Origin: Streptomyces liliifuscus
Lineage (GTDB): Bacteria > Actinomycetota > Actinomycetes > Streptomycetales > Streptomycetaceae
NCBI RefSeq assembly: GCF_016598615.1
Contig: NZ_CP066831.1
Span: 8,184,001 to 8,248,000 of the forward strand
Length of the DNA stretch: 64,000 bases
Direction: 5' to 3'
Each line of letters starts with the position of its first letter. The stretch's first letter is position 1. The notes under the pieces were generated by a model. The model did not search any database and was not told the DNA's origin. It was given only the letters and a program-made list of their open reading frames with translations. Made by a program: the position numbers and the translations under genes. This document shows positions 38,276 to 47,109 of the stretch, one piece after another.

Positions 38276-40089
38276 CCGACGCCGAACCGACGACACCGGG
38301 CGCCGACCCGACAACACCGGGTGCGAACCCAGCGACACCGGGCGCCACCTCGGACGAGAGTCAAACCCCGGACGCCCCAAAGCAGTTGCGTAGCCACCAG
38401 TGGTACGGCACCGAGGGCCTGCGCTCCTTCAGTCACCGCGCCCGCACCCGCCAGCTCGGCTACCTCCCCGAGGAGCACCTCGGCAAGCCGGTCATCGCGA
38501 TCCTCAACACCTGGTCCGACATCAACCCCTGCCACGTCCACCTCCGCGACCGTGCCCAGGCGGTCAAGCGGGGCGTGTGGCAGGCAGGCGGCTTCCCCCT
38601 CGAATTCCCGGTGTCGACGCTGAGCGAGACCTTCCAGAAGCCCACCCCGATGCTCTACCGCAACATGCTCGCGATGGAGACCGAGGAGCTGCTGCGCTCG
38701 TACCCGGTGGACGGGGCCGTCCTCATGGGCGGCTGCGACAAGTCGACGCCCGCGCTGCTCATGGGCGCCGCGTCCGTCGACCTGCCGGCGGTCTTCGTGC
38801 CCGCCGGACCCATGCTGCCCGGCCACTGGCGCAACGAGGTCCTCGGCTCCGGCACCGACATGTGGAAGTACTGGGACGACAAGCGCGCCGGGCTCATCGG
38901 CGACTGCGAGATGACCGAGCTGGAGAGCGGTCTCGCGCGCTCGCCCGGTCACTGCATGACCATGGGTACGGCGTCGACGCTGACCGCCGCCGCGGAGGCT
39001 CTCGGGGTCACGGTCCCGGGTGCCTCCAGCATCCCCGCCGTCGACTCGGGGCACGAGCGGATGGCCGCCGCCTCGGGCCTCAGGATCGTCGAACTCGTCC
39101 GCAGGGACCGGAAGTTGTCCGACATCCTCACGGCCGATGCCTTCGAGGACGCGGTGACGACGGTCCTCGGACTCGGCGGCTCCACCAACGCCGTGATCCA
39201 CCTCATCGCCATGGCCGGACGCGCCGGAGTCCGGCTCACCCTCGACGACTTCGACCGGATCGCCCGTACGGTGCCGGTCCTGGCGAACGTACGGCCCGGC
39301 GGCCGGACCTACCTCATGGAGGACTTCCACTTCGCCGGCGGACTGCCCGGGTTCCTGTCACGGATCACCGATCTGCTGCACCTCGACCGGCCGACCGTCT
39401 CGCACGACAGCCTGCGCGAGCAGCTCGCCTCCGCGCAGGTGCACAACGACGACGTCATCCGCACCCGTCAGAACCCCGTGGCCGCCGAGGGAGGCGTCGC
39501 CGTCCTGCGCGGCAACCTCTGCCCCGACGGCGCCGTCATCAAGCACATCGCCGCCGAGCCGCACCTGCTCAAGCACACCGGTCCCGCGGTCGTCTTCGAC
39601 GACTACCGGACCATGCAACGCACCATCAACGACCCGGAGTTGGGCATCACGGCCGACACCGTGCTGGTGCTGCGCAACTCCGGGCCCAAGGGCGGCCCGG
39701 GCATGCCCGAGTACGGGATGCTGCCCATCCCCGACCATCTGCTGAAGCAGGGCGTCCGGGACATGCTGCGGATCTCCGACGCCCGGATGAGCGGTACGAG
39801 TTACGGCGCCTGTGTGCTCCACGTGGCGCCCGAGTCGTACATCGGCGGACCGCTCGCCCTGGTCCGCACCGGCGACTCCATCACGCTCGACGTAGAGTCG
39901 CGCGCGCTCCAACTCAACGTGGACGACGAGGAGTTGGCGCGGCGCCGGGCGGAGTGGACCGCGCCGCCCGAGCGTTACGAGCGTGGCTACGGCGCGCTCT
40001 ACAACGAACAGATCACCCAGGCGGACACCGGCTGCGACTTCGCGTTCCTGGCACGGCCGGGCAAGGTGCAGGACCCGTACGCGGGCTGA
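38272..40089 (+). CDS. IlvD/Edd-family sugar-acid dehydratase (L-arabinonate dehydratase-like)
   Basis: 605 residues, starting in an ATGA overlap. After a low-complexity N-terminus (three TPGAxP-type repeats, about residues 7-25) the IlvD/Edd core begins: IAILNTWSDINPCHVHLRDRAQAVKRGVWQAGGFPLEFPVSTLSETF, LMGGCDKSTPALLMGAASVDLPAVFVPAGPML, GDCEM, then GGSTNAVIHL and a C-terminal RISDARMSGTSYGACVLHVAPES. The Cys in NPCH, GGCDK and GDCEM should bind the Fe-S cluster. The pattern is that of pentonate/hexonate dehydratases rather than of the branched-chain IlvD. The substrate may be arabinonate, xylonate or galactonate-like; the neighbouring DapA-fold enzyme favours a 2-keto-3-deoxy acid route. Confidence 0.88.
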   Translation: MTDAEPTTPGADPTTPGANPATPGATSDESQTPDAPKQLRSHQWYGTEGLRSFSHRARTRQLGYLPEEHLGKPVIAILNTWSDINPCHVHLRDRAQAVKRGVWQAGGFPLEFPVSTLSETFQKPTPMLYRNMLAMETEELLRSYPVDGAVLMGGCDKSTPALLMGAASVDLPAVFVPAGPMLPGHWRNEVLGSGTDMWKYWDDKRAGLIGDCEMTELESGLARSPGHCMTMGTASTLTAAAEALGVTVPGASSIPAVDSGHERMAAASGLRIVELVRRDRKLSDILTADAFEDAVTTVLGLGGSTNAVIHLIAMAGRAGVRLTLDDFDRIARTVPVLANVRPGGRTYLMEDFHFAGGLPGFLSRITDLLHLDRPTVSHDSLREQLASAQVHNDDVIRTRQNPVAAEGGVAVLRGNLCPDGAVIKHIAAEPHLLKHTGPAVVFDDYRTMQRTINDPELGITADTVLVLRNSGPKGGPGMPEYGMLPIPDHLLKQGVRDMLRISDARMSGTSYGACVLHVAPESYIGGPLALVRTGDSITLDVESRALQLNVDDEELARRRAEWTAPPERYERGYGALYNEQITQADTGCDFAFLARPGKVQDPYAG

Positions 40090-40121
40090 GGGGCCGGTCC
40101 ATCGGCGTTCTCTTCTGTCCG

Positions 40122-40181
40122 ATATCTCGAACGATATATGCGAAGCGCTTCACCTAGTACTGCCCGGATAGCAAGCGCTTC
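40122..40181. promoter_or_regulatory. Regulatory region of the pectin operon: one dyad and two AAGCGCTT boxes
   Basis: ATATC-tcgaac-GATAT (40122-40137) is followed by GAAGCGCTTC (40142-40151) and AAGCGCTT (40173-40180), two boxes 31 bases apart, about three helical turns. They precede the permease ATG at 40261. Paired LacI-type boxes of this form suggest looping or cooperative binding. Confidence 0.55.
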
Positions 40182-40260
40182 CACAAAAGCGAAGAAACGA
40201 ACGGAACGAACGGTACGAGCGCACAGCACCACCCGCACACCCCGAGAACGGAGAACAGTC

Positions 40261-41196
40261 ATGGCCCAAGCCGCAGCCGTGGCGAAAAAGCCCGCGCCAC
40301 CCCGGCGGCGCCGTGGCTCAGCGACGCCCCGCAGGCTCCCGTATCTGCTGATCGCCCCGGCGGGACTGCTGATGCTGGGCTTCATCGCCTACCCGGTGCT
40401 CAGCGTCTTCTACTACAGCCTGCAGAACTACAACCCCACCAAACCGTGGCGGAACGGCTTCGCGGGCTTCGACAACTTCGTGCACGCCTTCACCGAGGAC
40501 CCGCAGTTCTGGGACACGCTGGTCTTCAGCGCCAAGTGGGTCGTCGTCGAGGTCGGGCTGCAGCTGCTGTTCGGTCTGGCGCTCGCGCTGATCGTCAACC
40601 AGACCTTCGTGGGCCGTTCGCTCGGCCGCGCCCTGGTCTTCTCGCCCTGGGCCGTGTCCGGCGTACTCACCTCCGCGATCTGGGTGCTGCTCTACAACTC
40701 CCAGACGGGCATCACCCGTTACCTCGCCGACATGGGCATCGGGGACTACGGCACGAGCTGGCTCTCCGACACCTCGACCGTCTTCCCCGCGGCGGTGGTC
40801 GCGGACCTCTGGCGAGGCGTCCCCTTCTTCGCGATCCTCATCCTCGCCGACCTCCAGTCCGTCTCGAAGGACCTGTACGAGGCCGCCGAGGTCGACGGCG
40901 CCAGCCGCTTCCGGCAGTTCGTGCACATCACGCTGCCTCACCTCAAGGACGCCATCATCCTCTCCACGCTGCTGCGCGCGGTCTGGGAGTTCAACAACGT
41001 CGACCTGCTCTACACACTCACCGGCGGCGGACCAGCGGGAGAGACGACGACACTCCCGCTCTACATCGCCAACACCAGCGTCGACGCACACAACTTCGGC
41101 TACGCCTCGGCCCTGACCACGGTCGCGTTCGTGATCCTGCTCTTCTTCTCGATGGTCTATCTGCGGCTGAGCAAGTTCGGAGGCGGGGACAAGTGA
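40261..41196 (+). CDS. ABC transporter permease of the pectin operon (MalF-like)
   Basis: 311 residues from ATG 40261 after GGAG. A basic N-terminus precedes six transmembrane helices (first: LPYLLIAPAGLLMLGFIAYPVLSVFYYSL). EAA loop: KDLYEAAEVDGASRFRQFVHITLP. Motifs NVDLLYTLTGGGPAGETTTLPLYIAN are typical of CUT1 oligosaccharide importers. First gene of the run of overlapping pectin genes. Its binding protein is most probably the one at 48285. Likely cargo: an oligogalacturonide or pectin side-chain sugar. Confidence 0.92.
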   Translation: MAQAAAVAKKPAPPRRRRGSATPRRLPYLLIAPAGLLMLGFIAYPVLSVFYYSLQNYNPTKPWRNGFAGFDNFVHAFTEDPQFWDTLVFSAKWVVVEVGLQLLFGLALALIVNQTFVGRSLGRALVFSPWAVSGVLTSAIWVLLYNSQTGITRYLADMGIGDYGTSWLSDTSTVFPAAVVADLWRGVPFFAILILADLQSVSKDLYEAAEVDGASRFRQFVHITLPHLKDAIILSTLLRAVWEFNNVDLLYTLTGGGPAGETTTLPLYIANTSVDAHNFGYASALTTVAFVILLFFSMVYLRLSKFGGGDK

Positions 41197-42095
41197 TCAC
41201 CAAGGACATCGACACCGTCGCTCCGACCGTGCCCGCACCGGTGGCCGACGAGCCGCCGCAGCGCCCGGGAAGGCGCAGGCGCGCCTGGGACGAGGCCCCG
41301 CGCTGGCAGATCTACGTCCCGCTCGGCATCTATCTGCTCTTCACGCTCATCCCCTTCTACTGGATCCTCCTCTTCGCCCTGCGCAAGCCCGGCTCGACCT
41401 CGCTCGTGCCCTGGCCCATGACCTTCGAACACTTCGACAAGGTCTGGAACGACCGCAGCTTCGGCACGTACTTCGAGAACAGCGTCTACGTCGGCGTCGC
41501 CACGCTCTTCATGACCACGCTCGTCGCGCTGGCCGGCGGCTACGCCCTCGCCCGCTTCGACTTCAAGATCAAGCGTGCCTTCATGCTGGCGCTGCTCTGC
41601 TCCCAGTTCGTACCGGGCGCGCTGCTCCTGGTGCCGCTGTTCCAGATCTTCGCCGAGCTCCAGATGATCAACTCGCTGGGCAGCGTCATCATCGCCGAGA
41701 CCGTCTTCCAGCTGCCGCTGTCGATGATCCTGATCAGCGGCTTCATCCGGAACGTGCCGTACTCGCTCGAAGAGGCCGCCTGGGTCGACGGCTGCAACCG
41801 CTTCACGGGCTTCCGGGTCGTCGTCCTGCCGCTGCTGCGGCCCGGGCTGATCGCGGTCGGCTCCTTCGCCTTCGTGCACTCCTGGAACCACTTCCTGTTC
41901 GCCCTGATGTTCCTCAGCAACCAGGACAAGCAGACGATCCCCGTCGGCCTCAACAGCCTGATGAGCGCCGACAGCGTCGACCTGGGCGCACTCGCCGCCG
42001 GCGGCATCATCGCGGCCGTGCCCGTCGTGATCGTCTTCGCCTTCATCCAGAAGTGGCTGATCACGGGCTTCAGCGCCGGGGCGGTGAAGGGATGA
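41193..42095 (+). CDS. ABC transporter permease of the pectin operon (MalG-like)
   Basis: 300 residues from GTG 41193, overlapping the previous stop (GTGA; GGAGGCGG ribosome site). Six transmembrane helices (first: YVPLGIYLLFTLIPFYWILLFALR). EAA loop: YSLEEAAWVDGCNRFTGFRVVVLP. Ends in an ATGA overlap with a pectate lyase, so uptake and depolymerisation are translated together. Confidence 0.92.
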   Translation: MITKDIDTVAPTVPAPVADEPPQRPGRRRRAWDEAPRWQIYVPLGIYLLFTLIPFYWILLFALRKPGSTSLVPWPMTFEHFDKVWNDRSFGTYFENSVYVGVATLFMTTLVALAGGYALARFDFKIKRAFMLALLCSQFVPGALLLVPLFQIFAELQMINSLGSVIIAETVFQLPLSMILISGFIRNVPYSLEEAAWVDGCNRFTGFRVVVLPLLRPGLIAVGSFAFVHSWNHFLFALMFLSNQDKQTIPVGLNSLMSADSVDLGALAAGGIIAAVPVVIVFAFIQKWLITGFSAGAVKG

Positions 42096-43426
42096 GAGGG
42101 GTACGCACCTTCGCGCAGCGCACGAGAAGAGGGCGCCGCGTCCTCCAAGTCACCCTCGCCTGCGGTCTGTTGGCCGCGCCGGGGGCACCGGCGAACGCCG
42201 AGTCGCGGGACATCGGCCGCGACACCCTGCCCGCGAACGACGGCTGGGCCGCCGCCGACGGAGGTACCACGGGGGGTTCCTCCGCAGACGACGCCCACGT
42301 CTTCACCGTACGGAACCGGACCGAGCTGGTCCGTGCCCTCGACGGCGGCAGCGCGACCCCGAAGATCATCAAGGTCGCGGGGACGATCGACGCCAACACC
42401 GACGACTCCGGGAAGCGGCTGGACTGCGACGACTACGCGACCGGCGGCTACAGCCTGAGGAAGTACCTGGCCGCGTACGACCCGCGCACCTGGGGCGCGG
42501 CCAAACCGTCCGGTCCGCAGGAGGAGGCCCGCCAGGCCTCGGCGGCGGCCCAGGCCTCGCGGGTGGAGCTCGCCGTCGGCTCCAACACCACCATCGTCGG
42601 CCTCGGCGACAGCGCCGTACTCAAGGGCGCGAGCCTCCAGGTCCGCGACGCCGACAACGTCATCGTCCGCAACCTCGAACTCCGGGACGCCTACGACTGC
42701 TTCCCCGTCTGGCAGCCCAACACCGGCGGCCTCGGCGACTGGAAGACGGCGTACGACACGCTGTGGCTGCGCGGTGCCACCCATGTGTGGATCGACCATG
42801 TCACGGCGTCCGACAAGGGCCACCCCGACGAGGACGAGCCGACCCACTTCGGCCGCAACTACCTGCGCCACGACGGCCTGTTGGACATCACCAACGCCTC
42901 CGACCTGGTGACCGTCTCCTGGAGCCGGTTCGCCGACCACGACAAGGTGATGCTGATCGGCAACGGCGACACCGCCACCGGCGACCGGGGCAAGTTGCGC
43001 GTCACCCTGCACCACAACGAGTTCGAGTCCGTGGTCCAGCGGGCCCCGCGCGTCCGCTTCGGTCAGGTGCACGTCTACAACAACCGGTACGTCGTCCCGG
43101 CCGACGCCCACGACTACCGCTACTCGCTCGGTATCTCCACCGAATCGGCGGTCCACGCCGAGAACAACGCGTTCACCACCCCCGGCCACATCGAGGTCGC
43201 CGACCTGGTGAAGAGCTGGAACGGCACGGCCCTGCACCAGTCGGGGACTCTCTTCAACGGATTCCCAGTGGACCTGCTCGCCATCCACAACGCCTACAAC
43301 TCCGGCAGCGAACGGGACCTGGCCGCCGACGTCGGCTGGACACCCACCCTGCACGGCACGGTCGACAGTGCCGCGAAGGCCGACCGCGACGTCGAGCGCG
43401 GCGCGGGAGCGGGGAGGATCCGATGA
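42092..43426 (+). CDS. Secreted pectate lyase, family PL1
   Basis: 444 residues with a signal peptide (basic start MRGVRTFAQRTRRGRR, hydrophobic core, cleavage near ANA at 36). Parallel beta-helix lyase with TTIVGLGDSAVLKGASLQV, VIVRNLELRDAYDCFP, HVWIDHVTASDKGHPDEDEP (calcium Asp residues), LDITNASDLVTVSWSRFADHDKVMLIG and the catalytic Arg region QRAPRVRFGQVHVYNN. It cleaves polygalacturonate by calcium-dependent beta-elimination, giving 4,5-unsaturated ends. A paralogue at 50796 shares the TTGGxxA N-terminal block and QEEAR/QEDAR insertion. Confidence 0.92.
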   Translation: MRGVRTFAQRTRRGRRVLQVTLACGLLAAPGAPANAESRDIGRDTLPANDGWAAADGGTTGGSSADDAHVFTVRNRTELVRALDGGSATPKIIKVAGTIDANTDDSGKRLDCDDYATGGYSLRKYLAAYDPRTWGAAKPSGPQEEARQASAAAQASRVELAVGSNTTIVGLGDSAVLKGASLQVRDADNVIVRNLELRDAYDCFPVWQPNTGGLGDWKTAYDTLWLRGATHVWIDHVTASDKGHPDEDEPTHFGRNYLRHDGLLDITNASDLVTVSWSRFADHDKVMLIGNGDTATGDRGKLRVTLHHNEFESVVQRAPRVRFGQVHVYNNRYVVPADAHDYRYSLGISTESAVHAENNAFTTPGHIEVADLVKSWNGTALHQSGTLFNGFPVDLLAIHNAYNSGSERDLAADVGWTPTLHGTVDSAAKADRDVERGAGAGRIR

Positions 43427-44652
43427 ACACCGCCACCGGTCCCGGAACCGCTTCGATAGGGACCATGAACTCCTTCTCAGGGTCCCTGCCCTCGCACGAG
43501 TACCCCCTCCCCGTCGTCCTCGCGGGCGCCCGCGGCCACGGCCACTGGCACCTCGCGAACATCCGCCGCCTCCAGGACAAGGGCCTGGTGCGCCTCGCCG
43601 GTATCTGCGAGCTGACCCCGCTCACCGCGGCGGAGCTGGGCGGCTTCACCGCGCCCGGCGAACTGCCGGAGCAGTCGGCCGACTTCGGGGCCCTGCTGGA
43701 CTCCACCGGCGCCGCGATCGCCGTGATCTGCACGCCGATCCCCACCCACACCGACCTCGCGCTCACGGCCGCAGCCAGGGGCGTACACCTCCTGCTGGAG
43801 AAGCCGCCGGCTCCCTCGTACGCCGAGTTCCGCAGGATGGCCGACGGGGTCGCCGCGGCCGGGGTGGTCTGCCAGATCGGCTTCCAGTCTCTGGGCTCGC
43901 AGGCCGTGCCCGCGATCCGGGAGCTGATCGCTCAGGGCGCGATCGGCCGGGTGGACGGCATCGGCGGGGCCGGGGCCTGGGCGCGCGCCGAGGAGTACTA
44001 CCGCCGTGCGCCCTGGGCCGGGCGGCGCCGGATGAACGGGGTCGACGTCGTCGACGGGGTGCTCACCAACCCCCTCGCGCACGCCGTCGCCACCGCCCTC
44101 GCCCTCGACGGCTCCACCCGCGCCGAGGACGTCACCGGCATCGAGACCGAGCTGCTGCGCGCCAACGACATCGAGTCCGACGACACCTCCTGCGTCCGCG
44201 TCACCACCGCGGCCGGCCACCGGATCGCCGTCGCCGCGACCCTGTGCGCCGAGCACCCCGACGAGCCGTACGTCCTCGTGCACGGCACCAGCGGCCGGAT
44301 CACCTTCTGGTACAAGCAGGACCGCGTCCTCGTCCAGCGGTCGGGACACGGCCCGCAGGAGATCACATACGGCAGGACCGATCTGCTGGAGAACCTCGTC
44401 GAGCATCTCGAAGGCCGGGCCGGACTGCTGGTCGCGCCGGACTCGACGGGTGCCTTCATGAAGGTCGTTGAAGCGATTCGACAGGCGCCGGACCCCGTCG
44501 CGCTGCCCGCCGACGCCTGGTACCTGAAGGCCGACGAGAACCGCCGGATCGTGCACGGAGTCGACGGACTCGTCACGGCCGCCGCCGACACCCTCGCCCT
44601 CTACTCCGAGCTGGGCGCCTCCTGGGCGCTCCCGAAAGAGGTGAGTACCTGA
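43423..44652 (+). CDS. Gfo/Idh/MocA-family oxidoreductase
   Basis: 409 residues starting in an ATGA overlap after GGGGAGGATCC. N-terminal Rossmann domain: LPVVLAGARGHGHWHLANIRRL, AGICELTPL, VICTPIPTHTDLALTAAARGVHLLLEKPPAPSYAEFRRM, where EKP is the conserved lysine motif. The C-terminal alpha/beta domain follows (GRVDGIGGAGAWARAEEYYRRAPWAGRRRMNGVDVVDGVLTNPLAHAV), with His in NPLAHAV as the likely catalytic base. This family oxidises or epimerises sugars with NAD(P). The next gene is a DUF6807 protein, a frequent partner. The substrate is unknown; in this operon it probably modifies a pectin-derived sugar. Confidence 0.88.
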   Translation: MNTATGPGTASIGTMNSFSGSLPSHEYPLPVVLAGARGHGHWHLANIRRLQDKGLVRLAGICELTPLTAAELGGFTAPGELPEQSADFGALLDSTGAAIAVICTPIPTHTDLALTAAARGVHLLLEKPPAPSYAEFRRMADGVAAAGVVCQIGFQSLGSQAVPAIRELIAQGAIGRVDGIGGAGAWARAEEYYRRAPWAGRRRMNGVDVVDGVLTNPLAHAVATALALDGSTRAEDVTGIETELLRANDIESDDTSCVRVTTAAGHRIAVAATLCAEHPDEPYVLVHGTSGRITFWYKQDRVLVQRSGHGPQEITYGRTDLLENLVEHLEGRAGLLVAPDSTGAFMKVVEAIRQAPDPVALPADAWYLKADENRRIVHGVDGLVTAAADTLALYSELGASWALPKEVST

Positions 44653-45494
44653 TGAACAACGAGTCGCTGGTCCTGCGCGTGGCGGGCCGCCCGGTCGGCC
44701 GTTACATCACCCGGCCCGAGCTTCCGCCGAAGCTGTCGCCGCGTCCGTACTTCCACCCCGTCACCACCCTGGCCGGTACGGCTGTCACGGAGCTCAGCCC
44801 CGCCGACCACATCCACCACCTCGGCGTCGGTGTCGCCGTTCCCGACGTCGAGGGGTTCAACTTCTGGGGCGGTCGCACCTACGTACGCGACCAGGGGCCG
44901 ACCGAGCTGGACAACCACGGGGCCCAGCGGCACTCCACGTTCCAGCTGCGCGACCCGGACGGCTTCGTGGAGGAGCTGCGCTGGGTCGCGGCGGGCGGTG
45001 AGCTGCTGCGCGAGCGGCGTACCGCCGCGGCGACCGAACTCACCGACACCGCCTGGGCGTTGGACTTCACGTTCTCGCTCACCAACACGACCGCCGAACC
45101 CCTGTCGATCGGCAGTCCGGCGACCAACGGACGGCCGGGTGCGGCCTACGGCGGCTTCTTCTGGCGGGCCCGCAAGGAGGCCGCCGCGCCCGAGGTGTTC
45201 ACGGCCGGCACCGAGGGCGAGGAAGCCCTGCACGGCACACGCGCCGACTGGCTGGCACTCGCGGGCGCCAACTGGACGCTGGTGTTCGCCGGGGCCACCG
45301 AGCTGACCCGCCGCGACCCGTGGTTCGTGCGCACCGCCGAGTACCCGGGCGTCGGCTCGTCCCTCGCCCACCGGGAACGGCTGCCGATCCCGGCCGGGGA
45401 CACCGTCGTACGCCGGGTCGTCACCGTCGTCGCCGACGGCCGCCTCGACCGGGGCGAGGCCGCGGCCCTCGTCCGCAAGGCGGTGAGCCCATGA
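44652..45494 (+). CDS. DUF6807 (PmoA-annotated) family protein
   Basis: 280 residues, TGATG overlap with the oxidoreductase. Motifs: RYITRPELPPKLSPRPYFHPVTTLAGTAVTELSPADHIHHLGVGVAV at the start (a conserved DHxHHxG), FWGGRTYVRDQG, and NGRPGAAYGGFFWRARKE. The family is misleadingly annotated as methane oxygenase PmoA because of a database name. It has no membrane helices and no copper-site resemblance. It recurs next to Gfo/Idh dehydrogenases and glycosidases in carbohydrate operons, so a role in sugar modification is inferred; the reaction is unknown. Confidence 0.82.
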   Translation: MNNESLVLRVAGRPVGRYITRPELPPKLSPRPYFHPVTTLAGTAVTELSPADHIHHLGVGVAVPDVEGFNFWGGRTYVRDQGPTELDNHGAQRHSTFQLRDPDGFVEELRWVAAGGELLRERRTAAATELTDTAWALDFTFSLTNTTAEPLSIGSPATNGRPGAAYGGFFWRARKEAAAPEVFTAGTEGEEALHGTRADWLALAGANWTLVFAGATELTRRDPWFVRTAEYPGVGSSLAHRERLPIPAGDTVVRRVVTVVADGRLDRGEAAALVRKAVSP

Positions 45495-47041
45495 GCGGCC
45501 AGAGCGCACCCGCCTTCACCGCCGACCTCGGCGACGGCACGTACCGCAACCCGGTCCTGAACGCCGACTGGTCCGACCCCGACCTCATCCGCGTCGGCGA
45601 CGACTACTATCTGACGGCCTCCAGCTTCGGCCGTGTCCCGGGCCTGCCTTTATTGCACTCCCGCGACCTCGTCAACTGGACACTCGTCGGTCACGCCCTG
45701 CAACTCCTCGAACCTGCACGGGAATTCAGGAAGCCGCGGCACGACCGCGGGGTCTGGGCACCGTCGTTGCGCCACCACGACGACCGCTTCTGGATCTTCT
45801 GGGGCGACCCCGACCACGGCGTCTTCCAGATCAACGCCCCCGAGATACGCGGCCCTTGGACCCGCCCCCACCTCGTCAAGGCGGGCAAGGGACTCATCGA
45901 CGCCTGCCCGCTGTGGGACGAGGAGACCGGCGAGGCGTACCTCGTGCACGCCTGGGCCAAGTCCCGCTCCGGCGTCAAGAACCGGCTCACCGGCCATCGG
46001 ATGCGGCCCGACGCCACCGGTCTGCTCGACGACGGCAAGGTGATCGTCGACGGCGACCGCATACCCGGCTGGTTCACGCTCGAAGGGCCGAAGCTGTACC
46101 GCCACGACGGCTGGTTCTGGATCTTCGCCCCGGCCGGCGGCGTCGAGACCGGCTGGCAGGGCGCGTTGCGCTCACGCGACTTCTTCGGACCGTACGAGGA
46201 GAGGGTCGTCCTGGAGCAGGGCGACACCGACGTCAACGGCCCCCACCAGGGCGGCTGGGTGCGCACCCCGTCCGGCGAGCACTGGTTCGCGCACTTCCAG
46301 GAGAAGGGCGCGTACGGGAGGGTCGTCCACCTCCAGCCGATGCGCTGGGGCACGGACGGCTGGCCGGTCCTCGGCGACGAGGGCGCCCCCGTCTCCGTAC
46401 ACCGGAAGCCGGACCTGCCGCGGCAGCCGCTGTCGGCGCCCGCCACCGACGACGACTTCCCCGGCGGGCGGTTCGGACGGCAGTGGCAGTGGACCGCCAA
46501 CCCGCAGGACGGCTGGGCGACGCAGCACTCGGGCGACGGGCTGCGGCTGGCCTGCGTACGGACGGTCGACGCGCAGGATCTGCGCAAGTTACCGAACGTG
46601 CTCACCCAGCGGCTGCCCGGGACCCCGTGCACCGTCGAGGTCGGGCTGCGACTCGACGCCGAGGAGCCCGGCGCGCGGGCCGGACTCGCCGTAGTGGGTG
46701 ACGCGTTCAGCTGGATCGGGCTCGAACGGGGGGCCGACGGGACGGTCCACCTCGTGCACCGGTTCGCCGAGTCGGTCGCCGAGCGCGAGCGGGACGCCGC
46801 CCATCCGCGGCTCGCCCCCGAGGGACGGGTACGGCTGCGGATCGAGGCGGGCGCCGGGGCGCGCTGCCGCTTCTCCCACGACCTCGGCGACGGCTGGGAG
46901 CCGTCAGGCCAGGTCTTCGCCGCCACCCCCTGGCGCTGGGTCGGCGCACTGCTCGGCCTCGTCGCACTCGCGCCGACCGGCGGGGGACACGCCGGGGCGG
47001 CCACGTTCACCCGGTTCCGCATCACCGCGCCACCTGCCTGA
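45491..47041 (+). CDS. Glycoside hydrolase family 43 (intracellular)
   Basis: 516 residues, ATGA-coupled, without a signal peptide, so cytoplasmic. Five-bladed propeller with the general base Asp in NADWSDPDLIRVGDDYYLTAS, pKa-modulating Asp in GLIDACPLWDEETGEAYLVHAW, and acid Glu in FTLEGPKLYRHDGWFWIFAPAGG. From about residue 320 a C-terminal jelly-roll (DDFPGGRFGRQWQWTANPQDGWATQ) as in GH43 beta-xylosidase/arabinofuranosidase. It should trim short imported arabino- or xylo-oligosaccharides from pectin side chains. Located between DUF6807 and a secreted pectate lyase. Confidence 0.9.
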   Translation: MSGQSAPAFTADLGDGTYRNPVLNADWSDPDLIRVGDDYYLTASSFGRVPGLPLLHSRDLVNWTLVGHALQLLEPAREFRKPRHDRGVWAPSLRHHDDRFWIFWGDPDHGVFQINAPEIRGPWTRPHLVKAGKGLIDACPLWDEETGEAYLVHAWAKSRSGVKNRLTGHRMRPDATGLLDDGKVIVDGDRIPGWFTLEGPKLYRHDGWFWIFAPAGGVETGWQGALRSRDFFGPYEERVVLEQGDTDVNGPHQGGWVRTPSGEHWFAHFQEKGAYGRVVHLQPMRWGTDGWPVLGDEGAPVSVHRKPDLPRQPLSAPATDDDFPGGRFGRQWQWTANPQDGWATQHSGDGLRLACVRTVDAQDLRKLPNVLTQRLPGTPCTVEVGLRLDAEEPGARAGLAVVGDAFSWIGLERGADGTVHLVHRFAESVAERERDAAHPRLAPEGRVRLRIEAGAGARCRFSHDLGDGWEPSGQVFAATPWRWVGALLGLVALAPTGGGHAGAATFTRFRITAPPA

Positions 47042-47109
47042 TCGCTGTCACCGTGCCACTTGCCTGACCGCCTCAAGTCATCACCGTTGTAAGCCTGTTG
47101 GGAGCCGCA

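Noticed and set aside
44652..45494. Methane monooxygenase subunit PmoA
   Set aside because: The name comes from a database label; the protein is soluble and belongs to the DUF6807 family of sugar operons.
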